From Falsiroseomonas sp050563545 (GTDB lineage Bacteria > Pseudomonadota > Alphaproteobacteria > Acetobacterales > Acetobacteraceae), in NCBI RefSeq assembly GCF_050563545.1, contig NZ_JBNXUM010000036.1, forward strand, positions 1 through 64,000: DNA of 64,000 nt. The letters run 5' to 3'. Positions 1 through 7,933 of this stretch are shown in pieces (position 1 is the stretch's first letter; the number at the start of each line of letters is the position of its first letter). The position numbers and the translations under genes are program-made. The notes below the pieces were generated by a model that searched no databases, was not told the origin of the DNA, and saw only the letters and a list, made by a program, of their open reading frames with translations.

Positions 1-239
1 TCGGGACAACGGAAGCGGCGGACCGCGAGGCGCAGTTCAACCATGCGGCCGTGCGAGGGAAGGTCCAGCAGGCGCCGCGTGTAGCTGCTGTGGAGGCGCG
101 CCGACCGGACCCCGCAGTCGGGACAGAAGCCCTCCAGCATGGCGCTTCGCACGGTCATGGCGATGCGCGTGCTGCCGATCTCGACCTCATCGAGCACCAA
201 TCCGACCGGGATGACCGCGTGGAAATCGGGGCCGAACAT
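1..239 (-). CDS. ISL3-family transposase, N-terminal part (runs off the window)
   Basis: The minus strand from an ATG at 239 reads 79 codons to the window edge. It shows the ISL3 N-terminal zinc ribbon: FCPDCG, then LHSSYTRRLLDLP and a basic RRFRC. Proteins of this family cut and join the ends of ISL3 elements. The catalytic DDE part lies outside the window, so it is unknown whether the gene is intact. Just upstream of the start, on the minus strand near 324, is GGGCTCTGACTCACTTT, which resembles an ISL3 terminal repeat, but with only one end visible this is tentative. Confidence 0.8.
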   Translation of the reverse strand, partial: MFGPDFHAVIPVGLVLDEVEIGSTRIAMTVRSAMLEGFCPDCGVRSARLHSSYTRRLLDLPSHGRMVELRLAVRRFRCP

Positions 240-435
240 GGCGGAGCCTTTGAGTTGAGTGCACCTCCTACGCGCCACCAACGCCATCGTCCGATCACCT
301 GCACGGAAAGTGAGTCAGAGCCCTTGTTCCATGCTGATCCACAGCGCCGCTTCGGTAAGCGGGATCTGCGGGTCGGGTGGAGTGATGCTGTGCTTCATAC
401 TTAGACCTACTCACCGACCCGCTGATCCGTCCCAC

Positions 436-1020
436 TCACGCGAAGAGCCCGGCGGCGAGCAGGCGCAGCCGCATCTCCTGCAGGCGCCGATAAAGGACGG
501 AGCGAGTCAGAGGCCCGCGCTGGGCGAGATCGTGCGGCGTGCAGTCGGCCAGCGCGACGCAGATCGGGTAGTCGCGCCCATCGAGCGCGGCACTCGCGCG
601 GTTCAGATTGAGTCGACGTTCGGCCGCCGCCACCGCGTCGGTCTGCTGGCCGCACCAGGCGGCATATCCCTCGGACTCCGGGATCACCTCCTCCAGCGTG
701 AGGTGCTCCATATTTCCCTGACCGAAGTCGCAGACGGGCTGGTCGAGCCGTGCCTCATGACGGCGCGCCCGCTCGCGGCGCTCACGCTCCGCGATGCGGA
801 TGCCGCGGTGCCGGAAGCAGACGGTGGCGAAGGCCTCAAGGCTGCCGCGCTCGGCATCGAAAGCAGGCAGCCGCGCCAGGAAGTCCAGCAGCATCTCCTG
901 CCGGATGTCCTCCACTTGGTGGGACGGCAGCCGAGCGATCCGGCGGACGCGCCGCGCCTCGCGCTGTGCAACGGCGTGCAGGCGCCGGAGATCGGCCAGG
1001 GACAGGGCAACGGTGGTCAT
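436..1020 (-). CDS. Sigma-70-like protein of mobile islands
   Basis: A 194-residue protein. Residues 36-80 (VEDIRQEMLLDFLARLPAFD, then RGSLEAFATVCFRHR) resemble sigma region 2, and residues 157-186 resemble the region-4 helix-turn-helix (TPHDLAQ, then SVLYRRLQEMR). Such stand-alone sigma-like proteins are common on proteobacterial genomic islands. Here it would act in the cytoplasm on RNA polymerase, but the promoter target is unknown. The ATG at 1020 is the first good start. The gene is divergent from the peptidase operon at 1251, leaving about 230 bp that must hold both promoters. It could also be a structural relative that does not bind polymerase. Confidence 0.62.
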   Translation of the reverse strand: MTTVALSLADLRRLHAVAQREARRVRRIARLPSHQVEDIRQEMLLDFLARLPAFDAERGSLEAFATVCFRHRGIRIAERERRERARRHEARLDQPVCDFGQGNMEHLTLEEVIPESEGYAAWCGQQTDAVAAAERRLNLNRASAALDGRDYPICVALADCTPHDLAQRGPLTRSVLYRRLQEMRLRLLAAGLFA

Positions 1021-1250
1021 TCGAGATCCCTCGGTGCTTGTGACCGAGAGAAGGAATCACGGGACGCGTCGGGGGGTGGAGGCGGAAAGGGGCGGAATGG
1101 GGAATAGAAGCCGTGCGCGACCAAATCCCCAAAACCGGATCAAGCGCTTAGTTGGTCTGAAACTTTGCAGCGGCCCAGCAGGGCAGGAATGTATCCCCCC
1201 GGAGTGCGCTGCTCCGCTGGGCTGTGGGTCCGGATCGGCAGGTTGATCCT

Positions 1251-1991
1251 ATGCCGATCGAAATCGCCTATTCGCAGCCATGGCCGACCACGCCGGCGCG
1301 GCTCCCCACCGCCGCGGTGTGGCGAATTGCAGCACTGGTGCGCCGACAGGTGCTGGGGTCGGGCGAAGGGTTGGCGCTGCCGGCCGAGCGGCTTGCTCAG
1401 GCTGCCAGGGAGGTGTGCGTCAATGGGCGGACCATTCGCGTGGCCTGGGATCTCGCGGGTCCCGTGCATGATGCTGACGGTCGCCCAGTGCTGGGCGTCT
1501 GCGAGACCGACCCCGACCTGCCTGAGACCGCGGTTGTGTCAATCAATGGAAGTCTGCTGGCGGGCCGCCCGGACCTAGCCTCCAGCACGGCCGCACATGA
1601 GTTGGCACATGTGCTGTTCGACGTGCCACCAGTCCTGGCCGACGCAGCACCCGCGCGGCGCTATAGAAGCGCACTCAGCAGCGCCAGCGCACTATTCGAT
1701 CCGACGATGATCCGCGCGGAGTGGCGCGCAAACGAGTTCATGGGGGCGCTGCTCGCTCCGCCGATCGCGCTGCACCTGCGGCTTGTCGTGCACGCCCGCG
1801 CCGAGCGGCTGCGGATGGTCTACGGCGTGCATCACGGCAGGGCGGGAAGCCGCATTCTCGCCGCGGACAACTCCCGCGAGGCGATCGAGGGCGTGCTCGC
1901 TGCCGCAGCCGCCGACTTCGGTGTGTCGGAACGCTTCGTGGCGGTGCGGGTCGCGCGCTACCGGCTGATCAAGGGAGGCTGGGTGCCGTGA
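1251..1991 (+). CDS. ImmA/IrrE-type HExxH metallopeptidase
   Basis: A 246-residue cytoplasmic protein with a zinc-binding HELAH motif at residues 116-120 (context AAHELAHVLFD). A downstream EWRANEFMGALLAP (residues 157-170) places the third glutamate ligand as in the ImmA/IrrE family. Members of that family cleave or inactivate XRE-type repressors encoded beside them. The next gene is exactly such an XRE protein and overlaps by GTGA, so the pair is probably co-translated. An in-frame GTG at 1224 would add nine residues; the ATG at 1251 is preferred because the family homology begins there. The substrate is inferred from context only. Confidence 0.75.
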   Translation: MPIEIAYSQPWPTTPARLPTAAVWRIAALVRRQVLGSGEGLALPAERLAQAAREVCVNGRTIRVAWDLAGPVHDADGRPVLGVCETDPDLPETAVVSINGSLLAGRPDLASSTAAHELAHVLFDVPPVLADAAPARRYRSALSSASALFDPTMIRAEWRANEFMGALLAPPIALHLRLVVHARAERLRMVYGVHHGRAGSRILAADNSREAIEGVLAAAAADFGVSERFVAVRVARYRLIKGGWVP

Positions 1992-2269
1992 GCTTCGGAG
2001 CATGTGTGCGCGCGCGGCGCACTGCGCTCGGGATCGGGCTGAACGACTTCGCCGAGCGCCTCGATGTGTCACCCGCCTACTGGTCGCGCATCGAGCGCGA
2101 GATGGAGAAGCCGCCCCGCGACGAGCTCATTGAGCGCGCAGCGGCGATCCTGGGCGTACGCATGGATGACCTGTTCGTCGAGGCGCAGCGGCTTCCGCCT
2201 GACATGCGCAAGGACATGGCCAAGGTGGTGCTTGCCTATAGGCGTATGCGTGCCATCAACCGCGGGTGA
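1988..2269 (+). CDS. XRE-family helix-turn-helix repressor
   Basis: A 93-residue protein with a classic Cro/C1 helix-turn-helix at about residues 8-62 (RARRTALGIGLNDFAERLDV, then SPAYWSRIERE). It starts with GTG inside the stop of the HExxH peptidase (GTGA overlap) and ends in another GTGA overlap with the following gene. This indicates translational coupling of three genes. The likely role is autorepression of this operon, with relief by the upstream peptidase, as known for ImmA-ImmR-type pairs. Its operator was not identified. Confidence 0.8.
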   Translation: MSFGACVRARRTALGIGLNDFAERLDVSPAYWSRIEREMEKPPRDELIERAAAILGVRMDDLFVEAQRLPPDMRKDMAKVVLAYRRMRAINRG

Positions 2270-2940
2270 CATCAGTGGTTATCGTGAGGAAGCCCTGCTA
2301 TGGCCTGGCAGAGGTGCGCCAGAGGTGGGGCGTCAGCGAGCTCGACATCGCGAACTTCGCCATCGCTGGCGAGCTGACGCTGTCAATCGTCGTTGTCCGG
2401 CTCCCGCTCGAGGAAGGCTCGATCGAGGACATGGGGGACGGCGACTGGGCCAACGTCCCGGATCGGCAGCACTTCTTTACGGGCCCGCTCGACCTGGGCG
2501 CGCACGACGCCTGGGAGGTCATGACCACGGGGAGCTGCGAGGTCAGGTCCTTTCGGGCGGACCCGGAGCGCTACCGGTCAGTGGGATGGCGCGCGGATGA
2601 CGATCAGGCGCTCCATGTTCTGCGCGAGCGGTTGGTCGTCCGGCATGCTGAGCTCGAGCGATTTGAAGCGGCGCAGGCATCCGCTGCCGCGGCACCGGCC
2701 GCGCCTGTTCGTGCCGTCGCGCGCGGCGCTTTGCCGAAGTACGACTGGGACGAGTTCTGGTGCGAAGCAGCCGTCCGCCTGCAGATCGACGGCATGCCCG
2801 AGAGCCAGGCAGCTATGGTGCGTCGCATGGAGGAGTGGTTCGCCGCGCGTGACCAGCACCCGGACCGCAGCACAGTGAAGAAGAAGATCGCGATGCTCTG
2901 GCGCCGCTACCAGGAGGCGGTGGCTCGCCTGCCAGCCTGA
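2266..2940 (+). CDS. Unknown island protein with putative DNA-binding ends
   Basis: A 224-residue protein of unknown function, third gene of the coupled peptidase-XRE operon (starts GTG, overlapping the XRE stop). The N-terminus (YGLAEVRQRWGVSELDIANF, residues 12-31) looks like a small winged or MerR-like helix-turn-helix. The middle has an Ala/Pro linker. The C-terminal 60 residues (KYDWDEFWCEAAVRLQID, then STVKKKIAMLWRRYQE) match a domain often seen at the end of mobile-element proteins. No catalytic motif is visible. A regulatory or replication-related role is a guess. Confidence 0.6.
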   Translation: MTSVVIVRKPCYGLAEVRQRWGVSELDIANFAIAGELTLSIVVVRLPLEEGSIEDMGDGDWANVPDRQHFFTGPLDLGAHDAWEVMTTGSCEVRSFRADPERYRSVGWRADDDQALHVLRERLVVRHAELERFEAAQASAAAAPAAPVRAVARGALPKYDWDEFWCEAAVRLQIDGMPESQAAMVRRMEEWFAARDQHPDRSTVKKKIAMLWRRYQEAVARLPA

Positions 2941-3236
2941 GTGCCCGTCTGCCGCGGCCAGGGCGCCAGCATGGTCCGCTCCCACTGAGTTTGAAGAACA
3001 AGGCGTACCCGAATGGAAGCTCCGGGTGGAGCGACGAGGAGATGATGCCGAGTAGGGGAAGATGAGCGTCGCCTCATCTCGGCCCCCTTGAGTTACTCAG
3101 CTGCGCAGCGATGTTTCCGCCCAAGCCACAATGCGTTCAGTACACCGGCTTTACGTCGTCGTGAGTGCGGAACGATGTTCAATTTGGTTGGGGCGGCGGA
3201 ATATAGGGAGTGTCGGGTATAGAGGAGAGAAGTTCG

Positions 3237-3668
3237 ATGGCAGCCAGGAAAGCTATATCGAAGCCCCGGTCGCGGCAGCCTGAGGCTGAAGCGGATGACG
3301 CTGTCTCGCTGCGCCAGATCCTCCAAGCTCTAGACAGGATGAGTGTCGGAAACCTCCGGCAGATCGCGAGTGCAGCCGAGGCCAAGATCCGCGACAAGGC
3401 TGAGGGCGAGAGAAGATCCCTTAAGGAGGAGATGGAACGCCGGGCGGCTGAGCTAGGCATCTCCATCCGCGAACTCTTCGGCGAGCTCACTCAGCTGGCC
3501 AAGCGTGGTCGCGCAAAGGCCTCAAAGAAGGCCGAGGGGCAGGGGCTGGCGCCGAAATACAAGGGGCCAGATGGGGAACTGTGGAGCGGTCGCGGCCGCA
3601 TGCCGAGATGGCTTCAGACCGCGCAGGCTGAAGGAAAGTCGAAAGACGATTTCCTCATCAAGCAGTGA
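3237..3668 (+). CDS. H-NS family nucleoid protein
   Basis: A 143-residue protein. A charged, coiled-coil-like region (about residues 20-100) suits oligomerisation. The C-terminus has the H-NS DNA-binding core, with KYKGPDGELWSGRGRMPRWL. Family members coat AT-rich, often foreign, DNA and silence it; one sits here at the edge of an island, as is common. The ATG at 3237 is preferred over an in-frame start at 3210 because AGGAGAGA lies 8-15 bases upstream. A strong hairpin 20 bases after the stop ends the unit. Confidence 0.87.
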   Translation: MAARKAISKPRSRQPEAEADDAVSLRQILQALDRMSVGNLRQIASAAEAKIRDKAEGERRSLKEEMERRAAELGISIRELFGELTQLAKRGRAKASKKAEGQGLAPKYKGPDGELWSGRGRMPRWLQTAQAEGKSKDDFLIKQ

Positions 3669-3687
3669 GGTTAGGGCGAGCAAATGG

Positions 3688-3730
3688 AGGCATCGTCGGC
3701 GGCGCCATGCTACAGCCGCCGACGATGCCT
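3688..3730 (+). terminator. Hairpin terminator after the H-NS gene
   Basis: A perfect 16-bp inverted repeat: AGGCATCGTCGGCGGC at 3688-3703 pairs with 3715-3730 across an 11-nt loop. It starts 20 bases after the H-NS stop. The following tract (TCATTCGCTT) is only weakly T-rich, so it may work in both directions or need a factor. Confidence 0.75.
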
Positions 3731-3842
3731 TCATTCGCTTGTCTACGTCGCTAACCCTTTAGATGCGACCACGCGGAGAGGCCGACGGCAGCAGCGCTCG
3801 AAACGCCAACGGCTGTTCCGTCGCCATTCTGAATCTGATGCG

Positions 3843-3855
3843 GTGGACGGCCCCT
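3843..3855. repeat. Left subterminal inverted repeat of the IS1111 element
   Basis: GTGGACGGCCCCT, the exact reverse complement of 5204-5216. It lies 62 bases before the transposase start. Confidence 0.82.
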
Positions 3856-3917
3856 GAGCGGCATCGATGTGCCAGGCTCGCGGCTGTCGAGGGCAGCGAG
3901 CAAAGGAGCCGTCCGCC

Positions 3918-4952
3918 ATGGAGATTACCACGATCGGCCTGGACATCGCCAAGCGGGTGTTCCAGGCGCACGGAGTTGACGCCGTCGGTCGCGCGGTGCT
4001 GCGGCGCAAGCTTGGGCGGGCCGAGGTGCTCGACTTCGTCCGCGCACTGCCGCCGTGCCTCGTGGGCATCGAGGCCTGCGGCACGGCGCATCACTGGGCG
4101 CGCGAGATCCGGGCGCTTGGCCACGAGGCGCGGCTGATCCCGGCGGCGTACGTGAAGCCCTATGTGAAGCGCGGCAAGACCGACGCGGCCGATGCCGAGG
4201 CGATCTGCGAAGCGGTGGCCCGGCCGACGATGCGCTTCGTGCCGGTGAAGACGTCAGAGCAGCAGGCGGTGCTGGTGCTGCACCGGACCCGGGATCTGCT
4301 GGTTCGGCAGCGCACTGCGGTGGTGAACGCGCTCCGCGGGCACTTGGCCGAGTTCGGCTTCGTGGCGCCACAAGGGATGAGCCGCGTCGCAGACCTGCTG
4401 GCGGTGCTGCTCGGCGAGGATGAGACCACCTTGCCGCCCCTGGCCCGTCAGGCGCTGCGAGGATTGGCGGCGGAGCTGGAGGCGCTCGGGAAGCGGGTGG
4501 AGGAGATCGAGGCGGCGATCCTTGTCTGGCACAAGGAGAGCGATGCCAGCCGGCGTCTCGCGGCAGTGCCCGGCATCGGCCCGATCACTGCGTCGGCGAT
4601 CGTCGCCACCGTCGGCGACGTGTCGAACTTCGCCTCGGCGCGGCATTTCGCGGCTTGGATTGGCCTCGTGCCGAAGCGGAACAGCACTGGCGGAAAGCCG
4701 CGGCAGGGCGGCATCTCCAAGGCCGGCGACCGCTACCTGAGGCGCCTCCTGGTGCTCGGGGCGACCGCGGTGATCCGGCATACCCGCATCAAGGCACGGG
4801 AGGGCTGGCTCGCCGAGCTCATCGAGCGCCGCCCGACGATGGTCGCGGCGGTCGCGCAGGCAAACAAGACGGCACGGATCGTCTGGGCGCTGCTGGCGCG
4901 CGGCGACAGCTATCGCCCGCCGCGCGGAGCGCCGCAGCCCGTGGGCGCATAG
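3918..4952 (+). CDS. IS110/IS1111-family transposase (DEDD recombinase)
   Basis: A 344-residue recombinase, full length for the family. The N-terminal RuvC-like half begins TIGLDIAKRVFQAHGVD with the first Asp at residue 9, followed by LVGIEACG. The C-terminal Transposase_20 half has VPGIGPITASAIVATVGD and the serine-bearing GGKPRQGGISKAGDRYLRR. It would catalyse RNA-guided, duplication-free insertion and excision of the element. The ATG at 3918 follows AAAGGAG at a good distance and starts directly at the family N-terminus. No frameshift is seen, so the element could be active. Confidence 0.93.
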   Translation: MEITTIGLDIAKRVFQAHGVDAVGRAVLRRKLGRAEVLDFVRALPPCLVGIEACGTAHHWAREIRALGHEARLIPAAYVKPYVKRGKTDAADAEAICEAVARPTMRFVPVKTSEQQAVLVLHRTRDLLVRQRTAVVNALRGHLAEFGFVAPQGMSRVADLLAVLLGEDETTLPPLARQALRGLAAELEALGKRVEEIEAAILVWHKESDASRRLAAVPGIGPITASAIVATVGDVSNFASARHFAAWIGLVPKRNSTGGKPRQGGISKAGDRYLRRLLVLGATAVIRHTRIKAREGWLAELIERRPTMVAAVAQANKTARIVWALLARGDSYRPPRGAPQPVGA

Positions 4953-5203
4953 GCATTGACGGTTCCCCGCCGGAGGTCGCCGCGACCGGCGGGTGCGTGA
5001 GGGCGATGGTGGCGTGATGGCGTACCGGTCGAACCCGGGGCCCGGCAGAACCCGTTTAGAGTCTCGCGTCATCGAGCGCGCGAAACTGATTGGGAGCCAG
5101 GTCGCGGATTGCATCAGGGCCAGCGGCCATAGGCCGCGCGAACAGGCCGGACACATGACCGCACCCGACCGCGGCGCCGATCGTCAAATCGTACTTGCGT
5201 CAA
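4953..5203 (+). ncRNA. Candidate guide (bridge/seek) RNA of the IS1111 element
   Basis: This 251-nt region without a coding signal separates the transposase stop from the right inverted repeat. In IS1111-group elements the target-choosing RNA is encoded in this end. Two possible structures are visible: an 8-bp stem 4966-4973 / 4986-4993 (CCCGCCGG / CCGGCGGG) and a 6-bp stem 5123-5128 / 5132-5137 with a 3-nt loop. The RNA limits and guide loops were not determined; the call rests on position and structure only. Confidence 0.45.
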
Positions 5204-5216
5204 AGGGGCCGTCCAC
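5204..5216. repeat. Right subterminal inverted repeat of the IS1111 element
   Basis: AGGGGCCGTCCAC, the reverse complement of 3843-3855. It marks the inner border of the right end. Confidence 0.82.
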
Positions 5217-5314
5217 ACAGGGCTCTAAGGTCAGCCCGCCGATCCACCTACATGACCCTGTCGCAAACGCGGTCTGAGCGGGACGGATTGCCGCCGTAGC
5301 GGGTAGTTCAAAGT

Positions 5315-6081
5315 GTGAGCCCGCTGCATCCGTCCTTCAATTCCCACCTCCCCCTCCATCTCCGCGAGATCTGCGACCTGCTCGCCCGCGGCCTGCTGCG
5401 GCTGAGGAGCCGCGAGCGCGACGCCGCCGCCGGGCAGAGCACTTCGCCGGAAGGCATCGCCGAAACTACTTATCGGGTCGTCGGTCTAGATAGACGGGGA
5501 GGCCGTCCGCCAGCCGCACCCAGCGCAATTGCGTTGCCGTCCGTGTGTGGTCGGCCGGCGGCACGGCATCGGGGTCGTCGAGGCTTACTGTCGTGACATC
5601 GATCTCGTCCGGGAACTCCTCAGTCTCGAATGTCAGCGACGTGCCGCAGCGCGGGCAGAAGGTGCGCGTTACCCCGGCGCTGGAGGCAAAGCGTGTCGCC
5701 GCGCTGCCCACAAAGCGGAACTGCGCGCGCCGCACCGTGAACCACGCCACCATCGGAGCGCCTGCCGCACGTCGGCACATCGAACAGTGGCAGACCGTGG
5801 GGTGGAACGGCGTGCCGCCCGCCTCGTACCGAACGTGGCCGCACAAGCATCCGCCCTTGAGCATGCTGGTCCTCCCTGCATCAGTGCTTACTGGCCGGGC
5901 GCTGCGCATCCGCCCGCGGCTTCTGGAACGCCGATCTCCGCCTCGGGGTCCAATCCTGCGGCTGCGCAGCCGCGCTGCCGAGGCTACCGAGCGCGACGCC
6001 GCGGACCGCGGAGAGCGGTTGCTACACTTCACCGCGCCGCAGCGCGGTCATGCGAACCCGACGATTCGGAGAGACGCATGA
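5315..6081 (+). pseudogene. Small gene of the recombinase module, split by the GFA gene
   Basis: The head starts at GTG 5315 (HLREICDLLARGLLRLRSRE, to about 5430). The tail occupies about 5950-6081 in another frame and ends RGERLLHFTAPQRGHANP, with its stop overlapping the DUF2924 start (ATGA at 6078). Together they match the small protein that normally leads DUF2924/recombinase operons. The two pieces are separated by an opposite-strand GFA-family gene. Both junctions carry the same words: CTGCGGCTG.. AGCCGCG at 5396-5414 and 5956-5974, then AGCGCGACGCCGC on each side. This points to an insertion with a partial duplication. The assignment from family memory is moderately sure; the split is visible. 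Confidence 0.55.
5466..5864 (-). CDS. GFA-family (glutathione-dependent formaldehyde-activating enzyme-like) protein
   Basis: A 132-residue zinc protein with the GFA cysteine pattern: GGCLCGHVRY near the N-terminus, CHCSMCRR in the middle and FCPRCGTSL later. The founding enzyme was reported to couple formaldehyde with glutathione, but most relatives have no proven reaction. The ATG at 5864 follows AGGGAGGACC and begins at the family start, so upstream in-frame codons are ignored. It lies opposite to and inside a broken small gene of the recombinase module, so it looks like a later insertion there. Confidence 0.85.
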   Translation of the reverse strand: MLKGGCLCGHVRYEAGGTPFHPTVCHCSMCRRAAGAPMVAWFTVRRAQFRFVGSAATRFASSAGVTRTFCPRCGTSLTFETEEFPDEIDVTTVSLDDPDAVPPADHTRTATQLRWVRLADGLPVYLDRRPDK

Positions 6082-6584
6082 CGCGCACCACGAAGCCCAG
6101 GCACACGACCCCGCCGGCGTTCACCGCCCCGGCCATCCCGCCCGCCGATGTGCTCGGCCGGCTCGCCGCCCTGAAGACTGCCGCCACGCCGGCGCTGAAG
6201 CAGCAGTGGCGAGATCTCTTCGGCACGGAGCCACCGCCGTACAATCGACGGTTCCTGGAGAGCCGGCTCGCCTACCGGATCCAGGAGCTCGCCTACGGCG
6301 GGCTGAAGCCGGAGACGCTGGCCCGCCTCGAGGCCCTAGGCGAGCAGCTCGACGGCGGCAAGGTCACGGTCCGCCGCATGCGCGGCGACGACAAGCCGAT
6401 CGCCGGCACGCAGCTGATCCGCGAGTACCAGGGCGTCGAGCACGTCGTGACCGTCACGCGCGATGGGTACGAGTACGGGGGCCGCCCCTACCAGTCGCTC
6501 TCCGCCATCGCCCGCGCCATCACGGGCACGCGGTGGAACGGGCGGGTGTTCTTCGGGCTCCGCCCGAGCCGGAGCGCCGCATGA
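6078..6584 (+). CDS. DUF2924 domain protein
   Basis: A 168-residue protein. Residues 24-160 form the DUF2924 region (LAALKTAATPALKQQWRDLF, YNRRFLESRLAYRIQELAYG, then QYQ-like REYQGVEHVVTV and ARAITGTRWNG). The basic, compact fold suggests DNA binding, but no activity is established. It nearly always precedes a large serine recombinase, and here its stop overlaps the recombinase start (ATGA at 6581). It is likely an accessory protein for recombination or its control. Confidence 0.85.
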   Translation: MTRTTKPRHTTPPAFTAPAIPPADVLGRLAALKTAATPALKQQWRDLFGTEPPPYNRRFLESRLAYRIQELAYGGLKPETLARLEALGEQLDGGKVTVRRMRGDDKPIAGTQLIREYQGVEHVVTVTRDGYEYGGRPYQSLSAIARAITGTRWNGRVFFGLRPSRSAA

Positions 6585-7933
6585 AGCGCGATGCGAAGCC
6601 GGCCGGCGCGATGCCAGCGACCGTGCGGAAGCTGCGCTGCGCTGTCTACACGCGGAAGTCGAGCGAGGAAGGCCTCGACATGGAATTCAGCTCCCTCGAC
6701 GCGCAGCGCGAGGCCTGCGAGGCCTACATCGCCAGTCAGCGCGCCGAGGGCTGGGTGCTGGTGCGCGACCGCTACGACGATGGCGGCATCTCCGGCGGCA
6801 CCTTGGAGCGCCCCGCCCTGAAGCGGCTGGTCGCCGACATCCAGGACGGGCTGGTCGACGTGGTGGTGGTCTACAAGATCGATCGTCTGAGCCGCTCGCT
6901 CGTCGACTTCACCAAGCTGGTCGAGGTGTTCGACGCGAACAGCGTCACCTTTGTTTCTGTGACTCAGTCCTTCAACACCACGACCAGCATGGGGCGGCTG
7001 ACGCTGAACATCCTATTGAGCTTCGCGCAGTTCGAGCGCGAGGTCATTGGCGAGCGCATCCGCGACAAAGTGGCGGCGTCCCGCAAGCGGGGCATGTGGA
7101 TGGGCGGCTACGTGCCGCTCGGCTATGACGTGCGCGAGCGAAAGCTGGTCGTCAACGACGCCGAGGCCGGGCTGGTGCGACGGATCTTCCAGGGCTTCGT
7201 CGCGACGGAGTCCTGCACCAAGCTGGTGCAGGTTCTGCGCGCCGAGGGCGCCACGACGAAGCGGGACCGGCCGCTGACGAAGAGCGACGTCTACCGGATC
7301 CTGAGCAACCGCGTGTACCTCGGCGACGCCGTGCACAAGGGCACGGCCTATCCCGGAGAGCACCGCGCCATCGTCACCCAGGCGCAGTGGGACGCGGTGC
7401 ACGCCGTCTTGCAGGTCAGCCCGCGGGTGCGGGTCAACCGGACGCGAAACACCACCGCGCTCCTGCTACGCGGGCTGATCTTTGACAGCGACGGCCGCGC
7501 CATGTCGCCCAGCCACAGCCGCGGGCGGGGCGGGCAGATGTACCGCTACTATGTCAGCCAGGCCGTGCTGAAGGGCGGCGCGACGCAGCGGCCGGCGATC
7601 GCACGCCTCCCGGCCGGCGACATCGAGGCGGCGGTGGTCGCGCAAGTCCGCGCGCTACTGCGGCAGCCCGAGATGGTGGTCGGCACCTGGCGGGCGGCGC
7701 GCACGACGGCGCCGGACGTGACCGAGCAGGAAGTGCTGCTGGCAGTGGAGCGAATCGAGCCGCTGTGGGACGAGCTCTTCCCGGCCGAGAGAGCGCGCAT
7801 CGTCCGGCTGCTGGTGGATCGGGTCGACATCCGGTCCGAGGGCGCCGCGGTGCGGCTGCGGCTCGACGGGCTCGGCAGTCTGGTGCGGGACTTGGCCGCC
7901 GAGGCGCCTGAGGCCGGGAGGGCTGCGGCGTGA
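6581..7933 (+). CDS. Large serine recombinase
   Basis: A 450-residue site-specific recombinase. The resolvase domain opens with CAVYTRKSSEEGLDMEFSSL (nucleophile probably Ser27), followed by VVVYKIDRLSRSLVDF and LNILLSFAQFEREVIGERIR. A recombinase domain follows (RKRGMWMGGYVPLGYD). The usual zinc-ribbon cysteines are absent from the region near residue 310 (LLLRGLIFDSDGRAMSPSH), as in many members of this DUF2924-linked group. It forms a Ser-DNA intermediate to exchange strands. It is coupled to the genes on both sides by ATGA and GTGA overlaps. No attachment sites were recognised. Confidence 0.92.
   Translation: MKRDAKPAGAMPATVRKLRCAVYTRKSSEEGLDMEFSSLDAQREACEAYIASQRAEGWVLVRDRYDDGGISGGTLERPALKRLVADIQDGLVDVVVVYKIDRLSRSLVDFTKLVEVFDANSVTFVSVTQSFNTTTSMGRLTLNILLSFAQFEREVIGERIRDKVAASRKRGMWMGGYVPLGYDVRERKLVVNDAEAGLVRRIFQGFVATESCTKLVQVLRAEGATTKRDRPLTKSDVYRILSNRVYLGDAVHKGTAYPGEHRAIVTQAQWDAVHAVLQVSPRVRVNRTRNTTALLLRGLIFDSDGRAMSPSHSRGRGGQMYRYYVSQAVLKGGATQRPAIARLPAGDIEAAVVAQVRALLRQPEMVVGTWRAARTTAPDVTEQEVLLAVERIEPLWDELFPAERARIVRLLVDRVDIRSEGAAVRLRLDGLGSLVRDLAAEAPEAGRAAA

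Larger units (their letters stand above)
3843..5216 (+). mobile_element. IS110-family insertion sequence, IS1111 group
   Basis: A 344-residue IS110-type transposase gene is flanked by a perfect 13-bp inverted repeat (3843-3855 and 5204-5216). IS110 proper lacks clear inverted repeats, while the IS1111 group carries them a few bases inside its real ends. The true ends therefore lie slightly outside the given limits. Only 62 bases separate the left repeat from the gene, whereas 251 non-coding bases lie between the gene and the right repeat. That asymmetry is what the IS1111 group shows when its guide RNA is encoded in the right end. No target duplication is expected. Confidence 0.82.

Noticed and set aside
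1251..2269. HExxH peptidase plus XRE as a toxin-antitoxin pair.
   Set aside because: The ImmA-ImmR pattern of peptidase and repressor explains both motifs; no toxin fold was seen.
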